Source: Enterobacteriaceae bacterium (lineage in GTDB: Bacteria > Pseudomonadota > Gammaproteobacteria > Enterobacterales > Enterobacteriaceae). From it: a stretch of DNA of 64,000 nucleotides. Shown here in pieces: positions 53,668 through 63,622 of the stretch (positions within the stretch are counted from its first letter, which is position 1; every line of letters begins with the position of its first letter). The notes beneath the pieces are model-generated. The model was given only the letters and a program-made list of their open reading frames with translations. It searched no databases and was not told the origin of the DNA. The position numbers and the translations under genes were made by a program. The DNA is taken from assembly GCA_902363335.1 (NCBI GenBank), contig CABIZV010000003.1:1-64000 (forward strand), given 5' to 3'.

Positions 53668-53695
53668 AAAAAGGCGGTCATTCGACCGCCCTTTG
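53668..53695 (-). terminator. yidC terminator
   Basis: Arms AAGGGCGGTC / GACCGCCTTT with a GAAT-type loop, followed by TTTTATTG on the minus strand. It ends the rpmH-rnpA-yidD-yidC run just before mnmE. Confidence 0.8.
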
Positions 53696-53709
53696 ATTTT
53701 CGTTCCGTT

Positions 53710-53742
53710 TGCCGGATGGCGGCTTCGCCTTATCCGGCCTAC
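53710..53742. repeat. REP palindrome between yidC and mnmE
   Basis: TGCCGGATGGCGGCTTCGCC...TATCCGGCCTAC has the standard enteric REP sequence. Confidence 0.85.
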
Positions 53743-53749
53743 AACCGAA

Positions 53750-55396
53750 TCAGGATTTTTTCTTCTCGCGGCTATGCAGGCCACGTTTTTCCAGACCACG
53801 GTAAATCAGCTGCTGCTGGATAATGGTCACCAGGTTGCTGACGATATAGTAAACCACCAGACCTGATGGGAACCACAGGAAGAACACCGTGAAGATGACC
53901 GGCATAAAGGTCATGATCTTCTGCTGCATCGGGTCGGTCACGGTAGTCGGAGACATCTTCTGAATGAAGAACATCGTCGCGCCCATGATGATCGGCAGGA
54001 TGTAGTACGGGTCTTGTGCAGACAGGTCGTGGATCCACAGGATAAACGGCGCATGACGCAGTTCAACCGAGGCGCTCAGCATGTAGTACAGCGCAAGGAA
54101 GATTGGCATCTGAATAATCAGCGGGAAGCAGCCACCCAGTGGGTTAACTTTTTCCGCTTTATACAGGGCCATCATTTCCTGGCTTTGACGCTGTTTGTCG
54201 TCGCCCAGACGCTCACGCATAGCCTGAATCTTCGGCTGCAGCATACGCATCTTCGCCATGGAGGTGTACTGCGCTTTGGTCAGCGGGTACATGATGCCAC
54301 GAACGATAAAGGTGATAACGATGATGGAGAAGCCCCAGTTACCCAGGAAGCTATGGATCCATTTTAGCAGTTTGAACAGCGGCTGAGAGATGAACCACAA
54401 CCAGCCGTAGTCAACGGTCAGGTCAAGATGCGGCGCAACGGCAGCCATTTTGTCCTGAATCGCTGGGCCGACCCACAGGGTGCTGTTCAGCTTATCTGCC
54501 TGGCCTGGCTGTACCAGAACCGGCTGAGATTTGTAGCCAATCGCCACTACGCCGTTACCGAGGTTAGCGGTGTAGAGGTTGTTGGTACCTTTGTTCTCTG
54601 GAACCCATGCCGTGGTGAAGTACTGCTGCAGCATCGCAACCCAACCGTTCTGGGTATTGGTGTTCAGGTTCTCGTTATCAACAATGGTATCGAATTTGTA
54701 TTTTTCGTATTTCGAATCAGACGTTGAATACGCTGCGCCACGGAAAGTGTGCATGGTAGACAGGCCGCCAGTCTGCGTATCACGTGCGGTAGGCAGTGCT
54801 GCAGTCTGCTTCAACTGACCGAAAGTGGAGATCTCGAGCGGTTTGTCGCCGACGTTCTGCACGTTGTAGCCAACGTTCACCGCATAATCACCGCGTTTTA
54901 AGGTGAAGGTTTTGGTGAAAACGTTGCCCGCTTTATCGGTATATGTCAGCGGAATGACGATTTCGTTCTGGCCATCAGCCAGTACAAACGCATCTTTATC
55001 GACATTATACAGCGGACGCGGGCCGTTAGCCGGGTTATCCGGGCCATCACGACCGGTTAAGCCGCTCTGTGCCTGATAGATAAACTGTGGTGTGGTTTCC
55101 AGTAACTGGAACGGTTCGTTAGACTTCAGCGCTTTCGGGTAAGCCGGAAGCAGTGCCTGCTCAACATCACCACCGCGGGTGTTGATGGTCAGCTCAAGCA
55201 CGTCAGTTTTAACCGTAATCAGTTTCCCTTGGCCACTGGCCGGTACGCCCTGGTCTGCGGCGCTACCCGCTGCTGTGGTCGTGGTCTGCGTGGTCTGCTG
55301 CTGAGGTTGAGGATTATTATCCTGCTCCCAAGCTTGCCAGATCATGAAAGACACGAACAACAAAGCGATGATAAGAAGATTGCGTTGCGAATCCAT
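53750..55396 (-). CDS. yidC: Membrane protein insertase YidC
   Basis: Inserts and folds inner-membrane proteins such as ATP synthase subunit c, alone or with SecYEG. It has 548 residues, the family length. A first membrane helix (about 6-25) is followed by the large periplasmic beta domain (about 60-340) and the five-helix catalytic core (about 350-540), with the hydrophilic-groove arginine in FIVRGIMYPLTKAQY. The C-terminal tail is KKRGLHSREKKKS-like and basic. Confidence 0.98.
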   Translation of the reverse strand: MDSQRNLLIIALLFVSFMIWQAWEQDNNPQPQQQTTQTTTTAAGSAADQGVPASGQGKLITVKTDVLELTINTRGGDVEQALLPAYPKALKSNEPFQLLETTPQFIYQAQSGLTGRDGPDNPANGPRPLYNVDKDAFVLADGQNEIVIPLTYTDKAGNVFTKTFTLKRGDYAVNVGYNVQNVGDKPLEISTFGQLKQTAALPTARDTQTGGLSTMHTFRGAAYSTSDSKYEKYKFDTIVDNENLNTNTQNGWVAMLQQYFTTAWVPENKGTNNLYTANLGNGVVAIGYKSQPVLVQPGQADKLNSTLWVGPAIQDKMAAVAPHLDLTVDYGWLWFISQPLFKLLKWIHSFLGNWGFSIIVITFIVRGIMYPLTKAQYTSMAKMRMLQPKIQAMRERLGDDKQRQSQEMMALYKAEKVNPLGGCFPLIIQMPIFLALYYMLSASVELRHAPFILWIHDLSAQDPYYILPIIMGATMFFIQKMSPTTVTDPMQQKIMTFMPVIFTVFFLWFPSGLVVYYIVSNLVTIIQQQLIYRGLEKRGLHSREKKKS

Positions 55397-55398
55397 CG

Positions 55399-55656
55399 TT
55401 AGTGTTCTCTGGTATCAAATGGTCCGGGCGGGACGGGGTCGTCACCACCAGGGTGTAAAGGGTGGCATTTTAATACGCGTTTCACTGTCAACCAACTGCC
55501 TTTTATCACTCCAAACCTGCGCAATGCCTCAATTCCGTATTGAGAGCAGGTTGGAGTGAAACGGCAATGCGGCCCGAGTAGCGGACTAATCAGGCGCTGA
55601 TAGACCCGAATCAGGCCTATCAGGAGCCGGGAGAAAGGCGACAGTGACGGCGCCAT
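55399..55656 (-). CDS. yidD: Membrane-insertion efficiency factor YidD
   Basis: A small membrane-associated protein of 85 residues with three conserved cysteines (HCRFTPTCSQY and KCHPLHPGG). It helps YidC-dependent insertion in E. coli. Its start overlaps the rnpA end by 37 bp in another frame, and it ends 2 bp before yidC, so translation of all three is probably coupled. Confidence 0.95.
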   Translation of the reverse strand: MAPSLSPFSRLLIGLIRVYQRLISPLLGPHCRFTPTCSQYGIEALRRFGVIKGSWLTVKRVLKCHPLHPGGDDPVPPGPFDTREH

Positions 55657-55979
55657 AATTTTTCCAACGCTTCCGAGAGAGCACGGTTATCGAGGTCGGC
55701 AACCCCCTTCTTCGCCACCACCACGAAATCCATAGGCGGGAGTTCATGCTGACGTAAACGGAAACTTTCACGCGTCAGACGTTTAATCCGATTGCGTTCA
55801 TGTGCGCGTTTAACGTTTTTCTTGGCGACGGTAAGACCGATACGGGGATGCCCCAGCGAATTCAGGCGGCCGAGGATGGTGATTTGCGGCGTGCCAGCCC
55901 GTTGTGGCTGCTGGAAGACGAATGTGAAATGATTGGGAGTTAACAAACGTAACTCCCTGGGAAATGCTAGCTTAACCAC
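55620..55979 (-). CDS. rnpA: Ribonuclease P protein component RnpA
   Basis: The basic protein subunit of RNase P, which with M1 RNA matures tRNA 5' ends. It has 119 residues with the RNR signature RAHERNRIKRLTRE (about 60-73). It follows rpmH by 17 bp. Confidence 0.97.
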   Translation of the reverse strand: MVKLAFPRELRLLTPNHFTFVFQQPQRAGTPQITILGRLNSLGHPRIGLTVAKKNVKRAHERNRIKRLTRESFRLRQHELPPMDFVVVAKKGVADLDNRALSEALEKLWRRHCRLSPGS

Positions 55980-55996
55980 TCGAATGGTTAGCTTTA

Positions 55997-56137
55997 TTAC
56001 TTAGAAACGGTCAGACGAGAACGGCCTTTAGCACGACGACGTGCCAGAACCTGACGACCATTTTTATTAGCCATACGAGCACGGAAGCCGTGAGAACGGT
56101 TGCGCTTCAGTACAGACGGTTGAAAAGTGCGTTTCAT
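55997..56137 (-). CDS. rpmH: 50S ribosomal protein L34
   Basis: A 46-residue, very basic protein reading MKRTFQPSVLKRNRSHGFR at the start and RRAKGRSRLTVSK at the end. It is too short to be listed by many gene finders but is unmistakable. First gene of the rpmH-rnpA-yidD-yidC transcript and divergent from dnaA. Confidence 0.98.
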   Translation of the reverse strand: MKRTFQPSVLKRNRSHGFRARMANKNGRQVLARRRAKGRSRLTVSK

Positions 56138-56911
56138 GGCGATTTCTACCTAAACTTGAATAAATTCAATGACTTTATTGGATACCCGAACGAAAAACGA
56201 ACGACGGACACCGAAGCCATGGGTGATTAAAGAGGCCGGATTGTAATAATTGTACACTCCGGAGTCAATTCTCTTTCCTTATTTACCGCGTAAAAAACCA
56301 CGTTCAACTGCGATTTTTCGCCCGATAAATGGGCAGCGTCCGTCACCGAAATTCGAGCGGTACACGCCGGGTGGAGGATTATACGGGCTACCCATTAAAG
56401 CGCAAGGATCATCCTGGATCTTTCTTAAGATCATTTAAGCAGAAAATTGTCTCTCGTCATTAATTTTTCCAATATGCGAAGGAAATCGTCCCCCCTCTTC
56501 ACCGGGATCGTTTACACTTAGCGCTTGCCGGATCCTGCCTGTGGATAAATCGGGAAGAATCTGTGAGAAACAGAAGATCTCTGGCGCAGTTTACGCTATG
56601 ATCCTCGGCCCGATCGCGATCGGTGGATCGCAAAAGGGAGTAGCGCGTCATTTCAGCAAAGCGTCTGAAAGTGGCCGTTAAAAACCGCAAATAGCGGTTC
56701 GCACGTCACCCGCTTGCATCGGGTCTATTCGACGTGTGTCAAAAATCACGAATTTTTAATCTTATACACAGCATTGTTCGGGCTGCATTTTTGCAGCAGC
56801 TGAATGAATCCCCGACAGTTTTCAGTTTCGCTGGCGGAGGGTTCGTCAGAGGTAGCCTGCAGGTTTGCCTGGAGGATGATGTGTATCGACTTTTTTCGAG
56901 TGGAGTCCGCC
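56138..56911. promoter_or_regulatory. rpmH-dnaA divergent control region with DnaA box
   Basis: About 770 bp without another gene. A DnaA box TGTGGATAA is at 56540-56548, and a -10-like TATGAT lies at 56597-56602, with GATC clusters around 56611-56630. This matches the autoregulated dnaA promoters of E. coli. The rpmH promoters occupy the left half; several open frames there are not genes. Confidence 0.75.
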
Positions 56912-58309
56912 GTGTCACTTTCGCTTTGGCAGCAATGTCTTGCCCGATTGCAGGATGAGTTACCAGCCACAGAATTCAGCATGTGGATCCGCCCATTGCA
57001 GGCGGAACTAAGCGATAACACGCTGGCCCTGTACGCGCCAAATCGTTTTGTGCTCGATTGGGTGAGGGATAAATACCTCAATAACATCAACGGCCTGTTG
57101 AATGATTTCTGCGGTGCGGATGCCCCGCAGCTGCGTTTTGAGGTTGGCACCAAACCGGTCACCCAAACGGTAAGAGAGACGGCAAACGTCAGCGCTCCGG
57201 CGCAAACTGCGCAGGTTTATGCGCCACGCGTGGCCCCGGCCCCGCGCGCTGGCTGGGATAACGTCCCGGCTCCAGCAGAACCGTCTTACCGCTCTAACGT
57301 CAACGTAAAGCATACCTTTGATAACTTTGTTGAGGGTAAATCGAACCAGCTGGCCCGTGCGGCGGCGCGTCAGGTTGCGGATAACCCAGGCGGCGCCTAT
57401 AACCCGTTGTTCCTGTACGGCGGTACGGGTTTAGGTAAAACGCACCTGTTGCATGCTGTGGGTAACGGTATTATCGCCCGCAAGCCCAATGCCAAAGTGG
57501 TGTATATGCACTCCGAGCGCTTTGTCCAGGACATGGTAAAAGCTCTGCAAAACAATGCGATCGAAGAGTTTAAACGCTACTACCGCTCCGTTGATGCCCT
57601 GCTTATCGATGACATCCAATTCTTCGCCAATAAAGAGCGATCCCAGGAAGAGTTTTTCCACACCTTTAACGCCTTGCTGGAAGGTAATCAGCAGATCATT
57701 CTCACCTCGGATCGTTATCCGAAGGAGATCAATGGCGTTGAAGATCGTCTGAAATCCCGCTTCGGCTGGGGTTTGACCGTAGCTATCGAGCCACCTGAGC
57801 TTGAAACGCGCGTCGCTATCCTGATGAAAAAAGCCGACGAAAACGACATTCGTCTGCCAGGCGAAGTGGCGTTCTTTATCGCCAAGCGTCTACGCTCTAA
57901 CGTGCGTGAGCTCGAAGGTGCGCTGAACCGCGTTATCGCCAACGCCAACTTTACCGGCCGGGCGATCACCATCGATTTCGTGCGTGAAGCGCTGCGCGAT
58001 CTGCTGGCGTTGCAGGAAAAGCTGGTCACCATCGACAATATTCAGAAGACGGTGGCAGAGTATTACAAAATCAAAATTGCGGACTTGCTCTCCAAGCGAC
58101 GTTCTCGCTCGGTGGCGCGTCCGCGCCAGATGGCGATGGCGTTGGCGAAAGAGCTCACCAACCACAGTCTGCCGGAGATTGGCGATGCGTTTGGTGGCCG
58201 TGACCATACCACCGTGCTGCACGCCTGCCGTAAGATTGAGCAGCTGCGTGAAGAAAGCCACGATATCAAAGAAGACTTTTCCAATTTAATCAGAACATTG
58301 TCGTCGTGA
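56912..58309 (+). CDS. dnaA: Chromosomal replication initiator DnaA
   Basis: Binds the boxes in oriC and opens the duplex. It has 465 residues. The predicted GTG start at 56912 (MSLSLWQQCLARLQ) matches E. coli; the frame opens 36 codons earlier without conservation. Domain I about 1-86, a Pro/Ala-rich linker about 87-130, the AAA+ domain with Walker A GGTGLGKTH (about 170-178) and Walker B LLIDDIQF, and the C-terminal DNA-binding domain with the GGRDHTTVLHACRKI signature. Confidence 0.98.
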   Translation: MSLSLWQQCLARLQDELPATEFSMWIRPLQAELSDNTLALYAPNRFVLDWVRDKYLNNINGLLNDFCGADAPQLRFEVGTKPVTQTVRETANVSAPAQTAQVYAPRVAPAPRAGWDNVPAPAEPSYRSNVNVKHTFDNFVEGKSNQLARAAARQVADNPGGAYNPLFLYGGTGLGKTHLLHAVGNGIIARKPNAKVVYMHSERFVQDMVKALQNNAIEEFKRYYRSVDALLIDDIQFFANKERSQEEFFHTFNALLEGNQQIILTSDRYPKEINGVEDRLKSRFGWGLTVAIEPPELETRVAILMKKADENDIRLPGEVAFFIAKRLRSNVRELEGALNRVIANANFTGRAITIDFVREALRDLLALQEKLVTIDNIQKTVAEYYKIKIADLLSKRRSRSVARPRQMAMALAKELTNHSLPEIGDAFGGRDHTTVLHACRKIEQLREESHDIKEDFSNLIRTLSS

Positions 58310-58313
58310 TCCT

Positions 58314-59414
58314 ATGAAATTTACCGTAGAACGTGAACATTTATTAAAACCGTTACAACAGGTGAGTGGCCCACTTGGTGGGCGTCCGACATTGCCGATT
58401 CTGGGTAACCTGCTGCTGCAGGTCGCGGACGGCACGCTGTCGCTGACCGGTACCGATTTAGAAATGGAAATGGTGGCGCGTGTTACGCTGCTGCAACCGC
58501 ATGAACCGGGGGCAACGACCGTCCCGGCGCGTAAATTCTTCGACATTTGTCGTGGCCTGCCGGATGGTGCAGAAATTGTGGTTCAGCTTGAAGGCGACCG
58601 TATGCTGGTGCGCTCTGGCCGCAGCCGCTTCTCGCTCTCCACGCTGCCTGCCGCCGACTTCCCGAATCTCGACGACTGGCAGAGCGATGTGGAATTCACG
58701 TTGCCGCAGGCGACGATGAAACGTCTGATTGAAGCCACTCAGTTCTCTATGGCGCATCAGGACGTTCGCTATTATTTAAACGGCATGCTGTTTGAAACCG
58801 AAGGTGAAGAACTGCGTACCGTGGCGACCGACGGACACCGTCTGGCGGTTTGCTCAATGCCGGTGGGACAGTCGCTGCCAAGCCATTCGGTGATCGTGCC
58901 GCGTAAAGGGGTGATTGAGCTGATGCGTATGCTCGACGGTGGCGATACGCCGCTGCGCGTGCAGATCGGCAGCAATAATATTCGTGCCCACGTGGGCGAC
59001 TTTATCTTCACATCGAAGCTCGTTGACGGTCGTTTCCCGGATTATCGCCGCGTATTGCCGAAAAATCCTGATAAACACCTGGAAGCTGGTTGCGATATTC
59101 TCAAGCAAGCCTTTGCCCGCGCGGCGATTCTCTCTAACGAGAAATTCCGCGGCGTGCGTCTGTTTGTGCGTGAAAACCAGATTAAAATCACCGCCAACAA
59201 CCCGGAGCAGGAAGAAGCCGAAGAAATTCTGGACGTCTCCTATCCTGGCACCGAGCTGGAAATCGGCTTTAACGTCAGCTATGTGCTGGATGTGTTGAAC
59301 GCGTTGAAGTGCGAAACCGTCCGTATTCTGCTGACCGATTCTGTGTCTAGCGTACAGATTGAAGATGCTGCCTCACAGTCGGCTGCCTATGTTGTTATGC
59401 CAATGAGACTGTAA
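58314..59414 (+). CDS. dnaN: DNA polymerase III sliding clamp beta
   Basis: The ring-shaped processivity clamp, 366 residues in three similar domains, starting MKFTVEREHLLKPLQQV and ending VVMPMRL, the cleft that binds polymerase peptides. It follows dnaA by 4 bp and overlaps recF by one base. Confidence 0.98.
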   Translation: MKFTVEREHLLKPLQQVSGPLGGRPTLPILGNLLLQVADGTLSLTGTDLEMEMVARVTLLQPHEPGATTVPARKFFDICRGLPDGAEIVVQLEGDRMLVRSGRSRFSLSTLPAADFPNLDDWQSDVEFTLPQATMKRLIEATQFSMAHQDVRYYLNGMLFETEGEELRTVATDGHRLAVCSMPVGQSLPSHSVIVPRKGVIELMRMLDGGDTPLRVQIGSNNIRAHVGDFIFTSKLVDGRFPDYRRVLPKNPDKHLEAGCDILKQAFARAAILSNEKFRGVRLFVRENQIKITANNPEQEEAEEILDVSYPGTELEIGFNVSYVLDVLNALKCETVRILLTDSVSSVQIEDAASQSAAYVVMPMRL

Positions 59415-60487
59415 TGTCGCTGACCCGCCTGTTGATCCGCGATTTTCGCAATATCGAAAACGCGGATCTCGCTTTATCTCCTGGCTTTAACTTCCTGGTT
59501 GGCGCCAACGGCAGTGGCAAAACCAGCGTGCTGGAAGCCATCTATACGCTCGGCCATGGCCGGGCGTTTCGCAGTTTGCAGATTGGCCGCGTGATTCGCC
59601 ACGAGCAGGATGCATTCGTTTTGCACGGTCGCCTTCAGGGCGAGGAACGTGAAACCGCCATCGGCCTGACCAAAGACAAGCTGGGTGACAGCAAAGTCCG
59701 TATCGACGGCACCGACGGCCATAAGGTCGCTGAGTTGGCGCTGCTGATGCCGATGCAGCTGATCACGCCCGAGGGGTTTACTTTACTCAACGGCGGCCCC
59801 AAATACAGAAGAGCGTTCCTCGATTGGGGATGCTTCCACAATGAAGCGGGATTTTTTACCGCCTGGAGCAACCTGAAACGGTTACTCAAGCAGCGTAACG
59901 CCGCGCTGCGTCAGGTCACTCGCTACGAACAGCTTCGCCCGTGGGATAAAGAACTGATCCCATTGGCCGAACAAATTAGCCGCTGGCGTGCTGAATACAG
60001 CACCGGTATCGCCGAAGATATGGCGGATACCTGCAAGCAATTTCTCCCGGAGTTCTCTCTTACTTTCTCCTTCCAGCGCGGCTGGGAGAAGGAAACGGAC
60101 TATGCCGAGGTGCTGGAGAGAAGTTTTGAACGCGACCGTATGCTGACCTACACCGCACACGGGCCGCACAAGGCTGACTTCCGCATTCGCGCTGATGGCG
60201 CGCCGGTGGAAGACACCTTATCGCGCGGGCAGTTAAAACTGCTGATGTGCGCGCTACGCCTGGCGCAGGGGGAGTTTCTGACCCGCGAGAGCGGTCGGCG
60301 CTGCCTGTACCTGATAGATGATTTTGCCTCGGAACTTGATGATGCGCGGCGCGGCCTGTTGGCCAGCCGTTTAAAAGCCACGCAATCACAGGTTTTCGTC
60401 AGCGCAATCAGCGCTGAACACGTTATAGACATGTCGGATGAAAATTCGAAGATGTTTACCGTGGAAAAGGGTAAAATAACGGATTAA
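59414..60487 (+). CDS. recF: DNA repair protein RecF
   Basis: An SMC-like ATPase that helps load RecA at single-strand gaps, 357 residues. Walker A GANGSGKTS is at about 30-38, the signature LSRGQLKLL (about 269-277) and Walker B CLYLIDDFASELD (about 296-308). Starts within the dnaN stop (TAATG), so it is translationally coupled. Confidence 0.97.
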   Translation: MSLTRLLIRDFRNIENADLALSPGFNFLVGANGSGKTSVLEAIYTLGHGRAFRSLQIGRVIRHEQDAFVLHGRLQGEERETAIGLTKDKLGDSKVRIDGTDGHKVAELALLMPMQLITPEGFTLLNGGPKYRRAFLDWGCFHNEAGFFTAWSNLKRLLKQRNAALRQVTRYEQLRPWDKELIPLAEQISRWRAEYSTGIAEDMADTCKQFLPEFSLTFSFQRGWEKETDYAEVLERSFERDRMLTYTAHGPHKADFRIRADGAPVEDTLSRGQLKLLMCALRLAQGEFLTRESGRRCLYLIDDFASELDDARRGLLASRLKATQSQVFVSAISAEHVIDMSDENSKMFTVEKGKITD

Positions 60488-60515
60488 CCCAAGATTAAAT
60501 GAGCGAGAAACGTTG

Positions 60516-62930
60516 ATGTCGAATTCTTATGACTCCTCCAGTATCAAAGTCCTGAAAGGACTGGATGCGGTGCGTAAGCGCCCGGGTATGTATATCGGCG
60601 ACACGGATGACGGCACCGGTCTGCACCACATGGTATTCGAGGTTGTGGATAACGCTATCGACGAAGCGCTCGCAGGGTACTGTAAAGATATCGTGGTGAC
60701 GATCCACGCTGATAACTCTGTCTCTGTGACGGATGACGGTCGTGGTATTCCAACCGGTATTCACCCGGAAGAAGGTGTATCCGCAGCCGAAGTTATTATG
60801 ACCGTGCTGCATGCGGGCGGTAAGTTCGATGATAACTCCTATAAAGTGTCCGGCGGCTTGCACGGCGTAGGCGTCTCCGTGGTTAACGCCCTGTCGCAGA
60901 AACTGGAATTGCTGATCCGCCGCGAAGGCAAAGTGCATCAGCAGACTTACGTCCACGGCGTGCCGCAGGCACCGCTGACCGTCACCGGTGAAACCGAAGT
61001 GACCGGGACTCAGGTCCGTTTCTGGCCAAGCCATGAAACCTTCACCAACGTTATCGAATTCGAATATGACATTCTGGCGAAACGTCTGCGCGAGCTGTCC
61101 TTCCTGAACTCCGGCGTTTCCATCCGTCTGCGTGACAAGCGCGATGGCAAAGAAGATCATTTCCACTACGAAGGCGGCATTAAGGCGTTTGTTGAATACC
61201 TCAACAAAAACAAAACGCCAATCCACCCAAATATCTTCTACTTCTCCACCGAAAAAGACGGTATCGGCGTGGAAGTTGCGCTGCAGTGGAACGATGGTTT
61301 CCAGGAAAACATCTACTGCTTCACCAACAACATTCCACAGCGTGACGGTGGTACACACCTGGCAGGCTTCCGTGCGGCGATGACCCGTACGCTGAACGCC
61401 TACATGGACAAAGAAGGCTACAGCAAAAAAGCCAAAGTCAGCGCCACCGGTGACGATGCCCGTGAAGGCCTGATTGCCGTTGTGTCCGTTAAAGTACCGG
61501 ATCCGAAATTCTCCTCACAGACCAAAGATAAGCTGGTCTCCTCTGAGGTGAAAACGGCGGTAGAACAGCAGATGAACGAACTGCTGGGCGAATACCTGCT
61601 GGAAAACCCGTCTGACGCTAAAATCGTCGTCGGTAAAATTATTGATGCGGCCCGTGCCCGTGAAGCCGCGCGTCGTGCGCGTGAAATGACCCGTCGTAAA
61701 GGCGCGCTGGACTTAGCCGGTCTGCCGGGCAAACTGGCTGACTGTCAGGAACGCGACCCGGCCCACTCTGAACTGTACTTAGTGGAAGGGGACTCTGCGG
61801 GCGGCTCTGCAAAACAGGGGCGTAACCGTAAGAACCAGGCGATTCTACCGCTGAAAGGTAAAATCCTTAACGTTGAGAAAGCGCGCTTCGACAAGATGCT
61901 CGCCTCTCAGGAAGTGGCAACGCTGATTACCGCGCTCGGTTGTGGTATTGGCCGTGACGAATACAACCCGGATAAACTGCGCTATCACAGCATCATCATC
62001 ATGACCGATGCCGACGTCGATGGTTCGCACATCCGTACGCTGCTGCTGACCTTCTTCTACCGTCAGATGCCGGAAATCGTTGAGCGCGGCCACGTTTATA
62101 TCGCTCAGCCACCGCTGTACAAAGTGAAGAAAGGCAAGCAGGAACAGTACATCAAAGACGATGAAGCGATGGACCAGTACCAGATCTCTATCGCTCTGGA
62201 TGGCGCAACGCTGCACACCAACGCTCACGCACCGGCACTGGCGGGTGAAGCGCTGGAAAAACTGGTTTCTGAGTACAACGGTACGCAGAAAATGATTGGT
62301 CGCATGGAACGTCGCTACCCTCGTTCGCTGCTCAAAGAACTGGTTTATCAGCCGACGCTGACCGAAGCCGATTTGGCTGATGAAGCGAAAGTGACGGCGT
62401 GGGTTTCCCAGCTGGTTAACGTGCTTAATGAAAATGAAATGCACGGTAGCACCTGGAACAGCGTTATCCGCAAAGATGCCGAACTGAACCTGTTCGAACC
62501 GGTTATCCGTGTACGTACTCACGGTGTTGACACCGATTATCCGCTGGATAACGAGTTTGTCACCGGCGGCGAATACCGTCGTATCTGCACGCTGGGTGAA
62601 AAACTGCGTGGCCTGGTAGAAGAAGATGCGTTCATTGAACGTGGCGAGCGTCGTCAGCCGGTTGCTAGCTTCGAACAAGCGCTGGAGTGGCTGGTGAAAG
62701 AGTCCCGTCGTGGCCTTTCCATTCAGCGTTATAAAGGTCTGGGCGAAATGAACCCGGATCAGCTGTGGGAAACCACCATGGATCCAGACAGCCGCCGTAT
62801 GCTGCGTGTGACCGTAAAAGACGCGATTGCTGCTGACCAGCTGTTCACCACGCTGATGGGCGATGCCGTTGAACCGCGTCGTGCATTTATCGAAGAAAAC
62901 GCCCTGAAAGCGGCGAACATCGATATCTAA
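60516..62930 (+). CDS. gyrB: DNA gyrase subunit B
   Basis: The ATPase half of gyrase, 804 residues as in E. coli. The GHKL ATP site includes EVVDNAIDEALAGYC (about 42-56), DDGRGIPTG and GGLHGVGVS. The TOPRIM domain has EGDSAGGSAKQGRNR (about 424-438) and DADVDGSHIRT. The enteric insert domain (about 560-730) is more divergent from E. coli than the rest. Start at 60516 (MSNSYDSSS); a TTG lies one codon before. Confidence 0.98.
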   Translation: MSNSYDSSSIKVLKGLDAVRKRPGMYIGDTDDGTGLHHMVFEVVDNAIDEALAGYCKDIVVTIHADNSVSVTDDGRGIPTGIHPEEGVSAAEVIMTVLHAGGKFDDNSYKVSGGLHGVGVSVVNALSQKLELLIRREGKVHQQTYVHGVPQAPLTVTGETEVTGTQVRFWPSHETFTNVIEFEYDILAKRLRELSFLNSGVSIRLRDKRDGKEDHFHYEGGIKAFVEYLNKNKTPIHPNIFYFSTEKDGIGVEVALQWNDGFQENIYCFTNNIPQRDGGTHLAGFRAAMTRTLNAYMDKEGYSKKAKVSATGDDAREGLIAVVSVKVPDPKFSSQTKDKLVSSEVKTAVEQQMNELLGEYLLENPSDAKIVVGKIIDAARAREAARRAREMTRRKGALDLAGLPGKLADCQERDPAHSELYLVEGDSAGGSAKQGRNRKNQAILPLKGKILNVEKARFDKMLASQEVATLITALGCGIGRDEYNPDKLRYHSIIIMTDADVDGSHIRTLLLTFFYRQMPEIVERGHVYIAQPPLYKVKKGKQEQYIKDDEAMDQYQISIALDGATLHTNAHAPALAGEALEKLVSEYNGTQKMIGRMERRYPRSLLKELVYQPTLTEADLADEAKVTAWVSQLVNVLNENEMHGSTWNSVIRKDAELNLFEPVIRVRTHGVDTDYPLDNEFVTGGEYRRICTLGEKLRGLVEEDAFIERGERRQPVASFEQALEWLVKESRRGLSIQRYKGLGEMNPDQLWETTMDPDSRRMLRVTVKDAIAADQLFTTLMGDAVEPRRAFIEENALKAANIDI

Positions 62931-62934
62931 CCTG

Positions 62935-62995
62935 TAGGTCGGATAAGGCGTTTACGCCGCCACCCGGCAGCCTGGTAGCGCCAGGCTTATCAGGA
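62935..62995. repeat. REP-like palindrome after gyrB
   Basis: GTCGGATAAGGCGTTTACGCCGCC-type palindrome and a CCAGGC/GCCTGG pair directly after the stop. Confidence 0.65.
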
Positions 62996-63003
62996 CAACA
63001 GAT

Positions 63004-63037
63004 AAAAACGCCTGAATTTTTTCAGGCGTTTTTTTAT
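63004..63037 (+). terminator. gyrB terminator
   Basis: AAAACGCCTGAA / TTCAGGCGTTTT stem of about 12 bp, loop of T, then a run of T. Confidence 0.92.
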
Positions 63038-63099
63038 GTCCGTCACCTGCGAACTATACTTCACTACGTCTACTGTTAATGCATGATAAGAGGTGGAGT

Positions 63100-63501
63100 A
63101 TGGGCTTTTTCGATGACGTAGTCGGTTCGTTACTACAAGGTGATTCCGGTAAGTATCAGGCCATCCTGACCTGGGTTAATGAGCAAGGTGGCGTTCAGGC
63201 TCTGCTAGAGAAGCTGAAAAATGGTGGCTTAGGCGATATCGTTTCATCATGGATCAGCAATCAACACAATAACCAGTCGGTTAGCGCCGATCAGATTCAA
63301 TCCGCGCTAGGCACTCCCGCAGTTGCCGATCTCGGCGCGAAGCTCGGCACCGATGCCAGTTCTGCCTCCACCCTGCTGGCCGATTATCTGCCAAAGATTA
63401 TTGATGCGCTGTCGCCGAAGGGTGAAGTTGACCCACAGGCGCATACCGACCTGCTGTCAGCCGGTATGAATCTGCTTAAAGGCGGCAAGCCGTTTGGTTA
63501 A
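63100..63501 (+). CDS. yidB: DUF937-family protein YidB
   Basis: A 133-residue protein of unknown function, similar over its length to E. coli YidB. It is rich in Gly, Ser and Ala and probably cytoplasmic; no signal peptide or membrane helix is seen. The ATG at 63100 has GGTGGAG just upstream; the frame extends 7 codons further without a ribosome site. Confidence 0.9.
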   Translation: MGFFDDVVGSLLQGDSGKYQAILTWVNEQGGVQALLEKLKNGGLGDIVSSWISNQHNNQSVSADQIQSALGTPAVADLGAKLGTDASSASTLLADYLPKIIDALSPKGEVDPQAHTDLLSAGMNLLKGGKPFG

Positions 63502-63510
63502 TGGCAATGC

Positions 63511-63550
63511 AAAAGGGGAGCGCGCCATGTGCGATGCATCCCCCTTTTAA
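63511..63550 (+). terminator. yidB terminator
   Basis: Arms AAAAGGGGGA-like and TCCCCCTTTT pair across an AGCGCGCCATGTGCGATGCA-type loop, 10 bp after the stop. Confidence 0.7.
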
Positions 63551-63622
63551 CCGACCTTACTAGCTGTTTTTTGAGCTAAATCGAGTTAGCATGAGGACAG
63601 GCTCATCTAACCTGGGGATCTC

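Noticed and set aside
61845..62678. 277-codon frame antisense to gyrB
   Set aside because: Shadow of gyrB with no independent signals.
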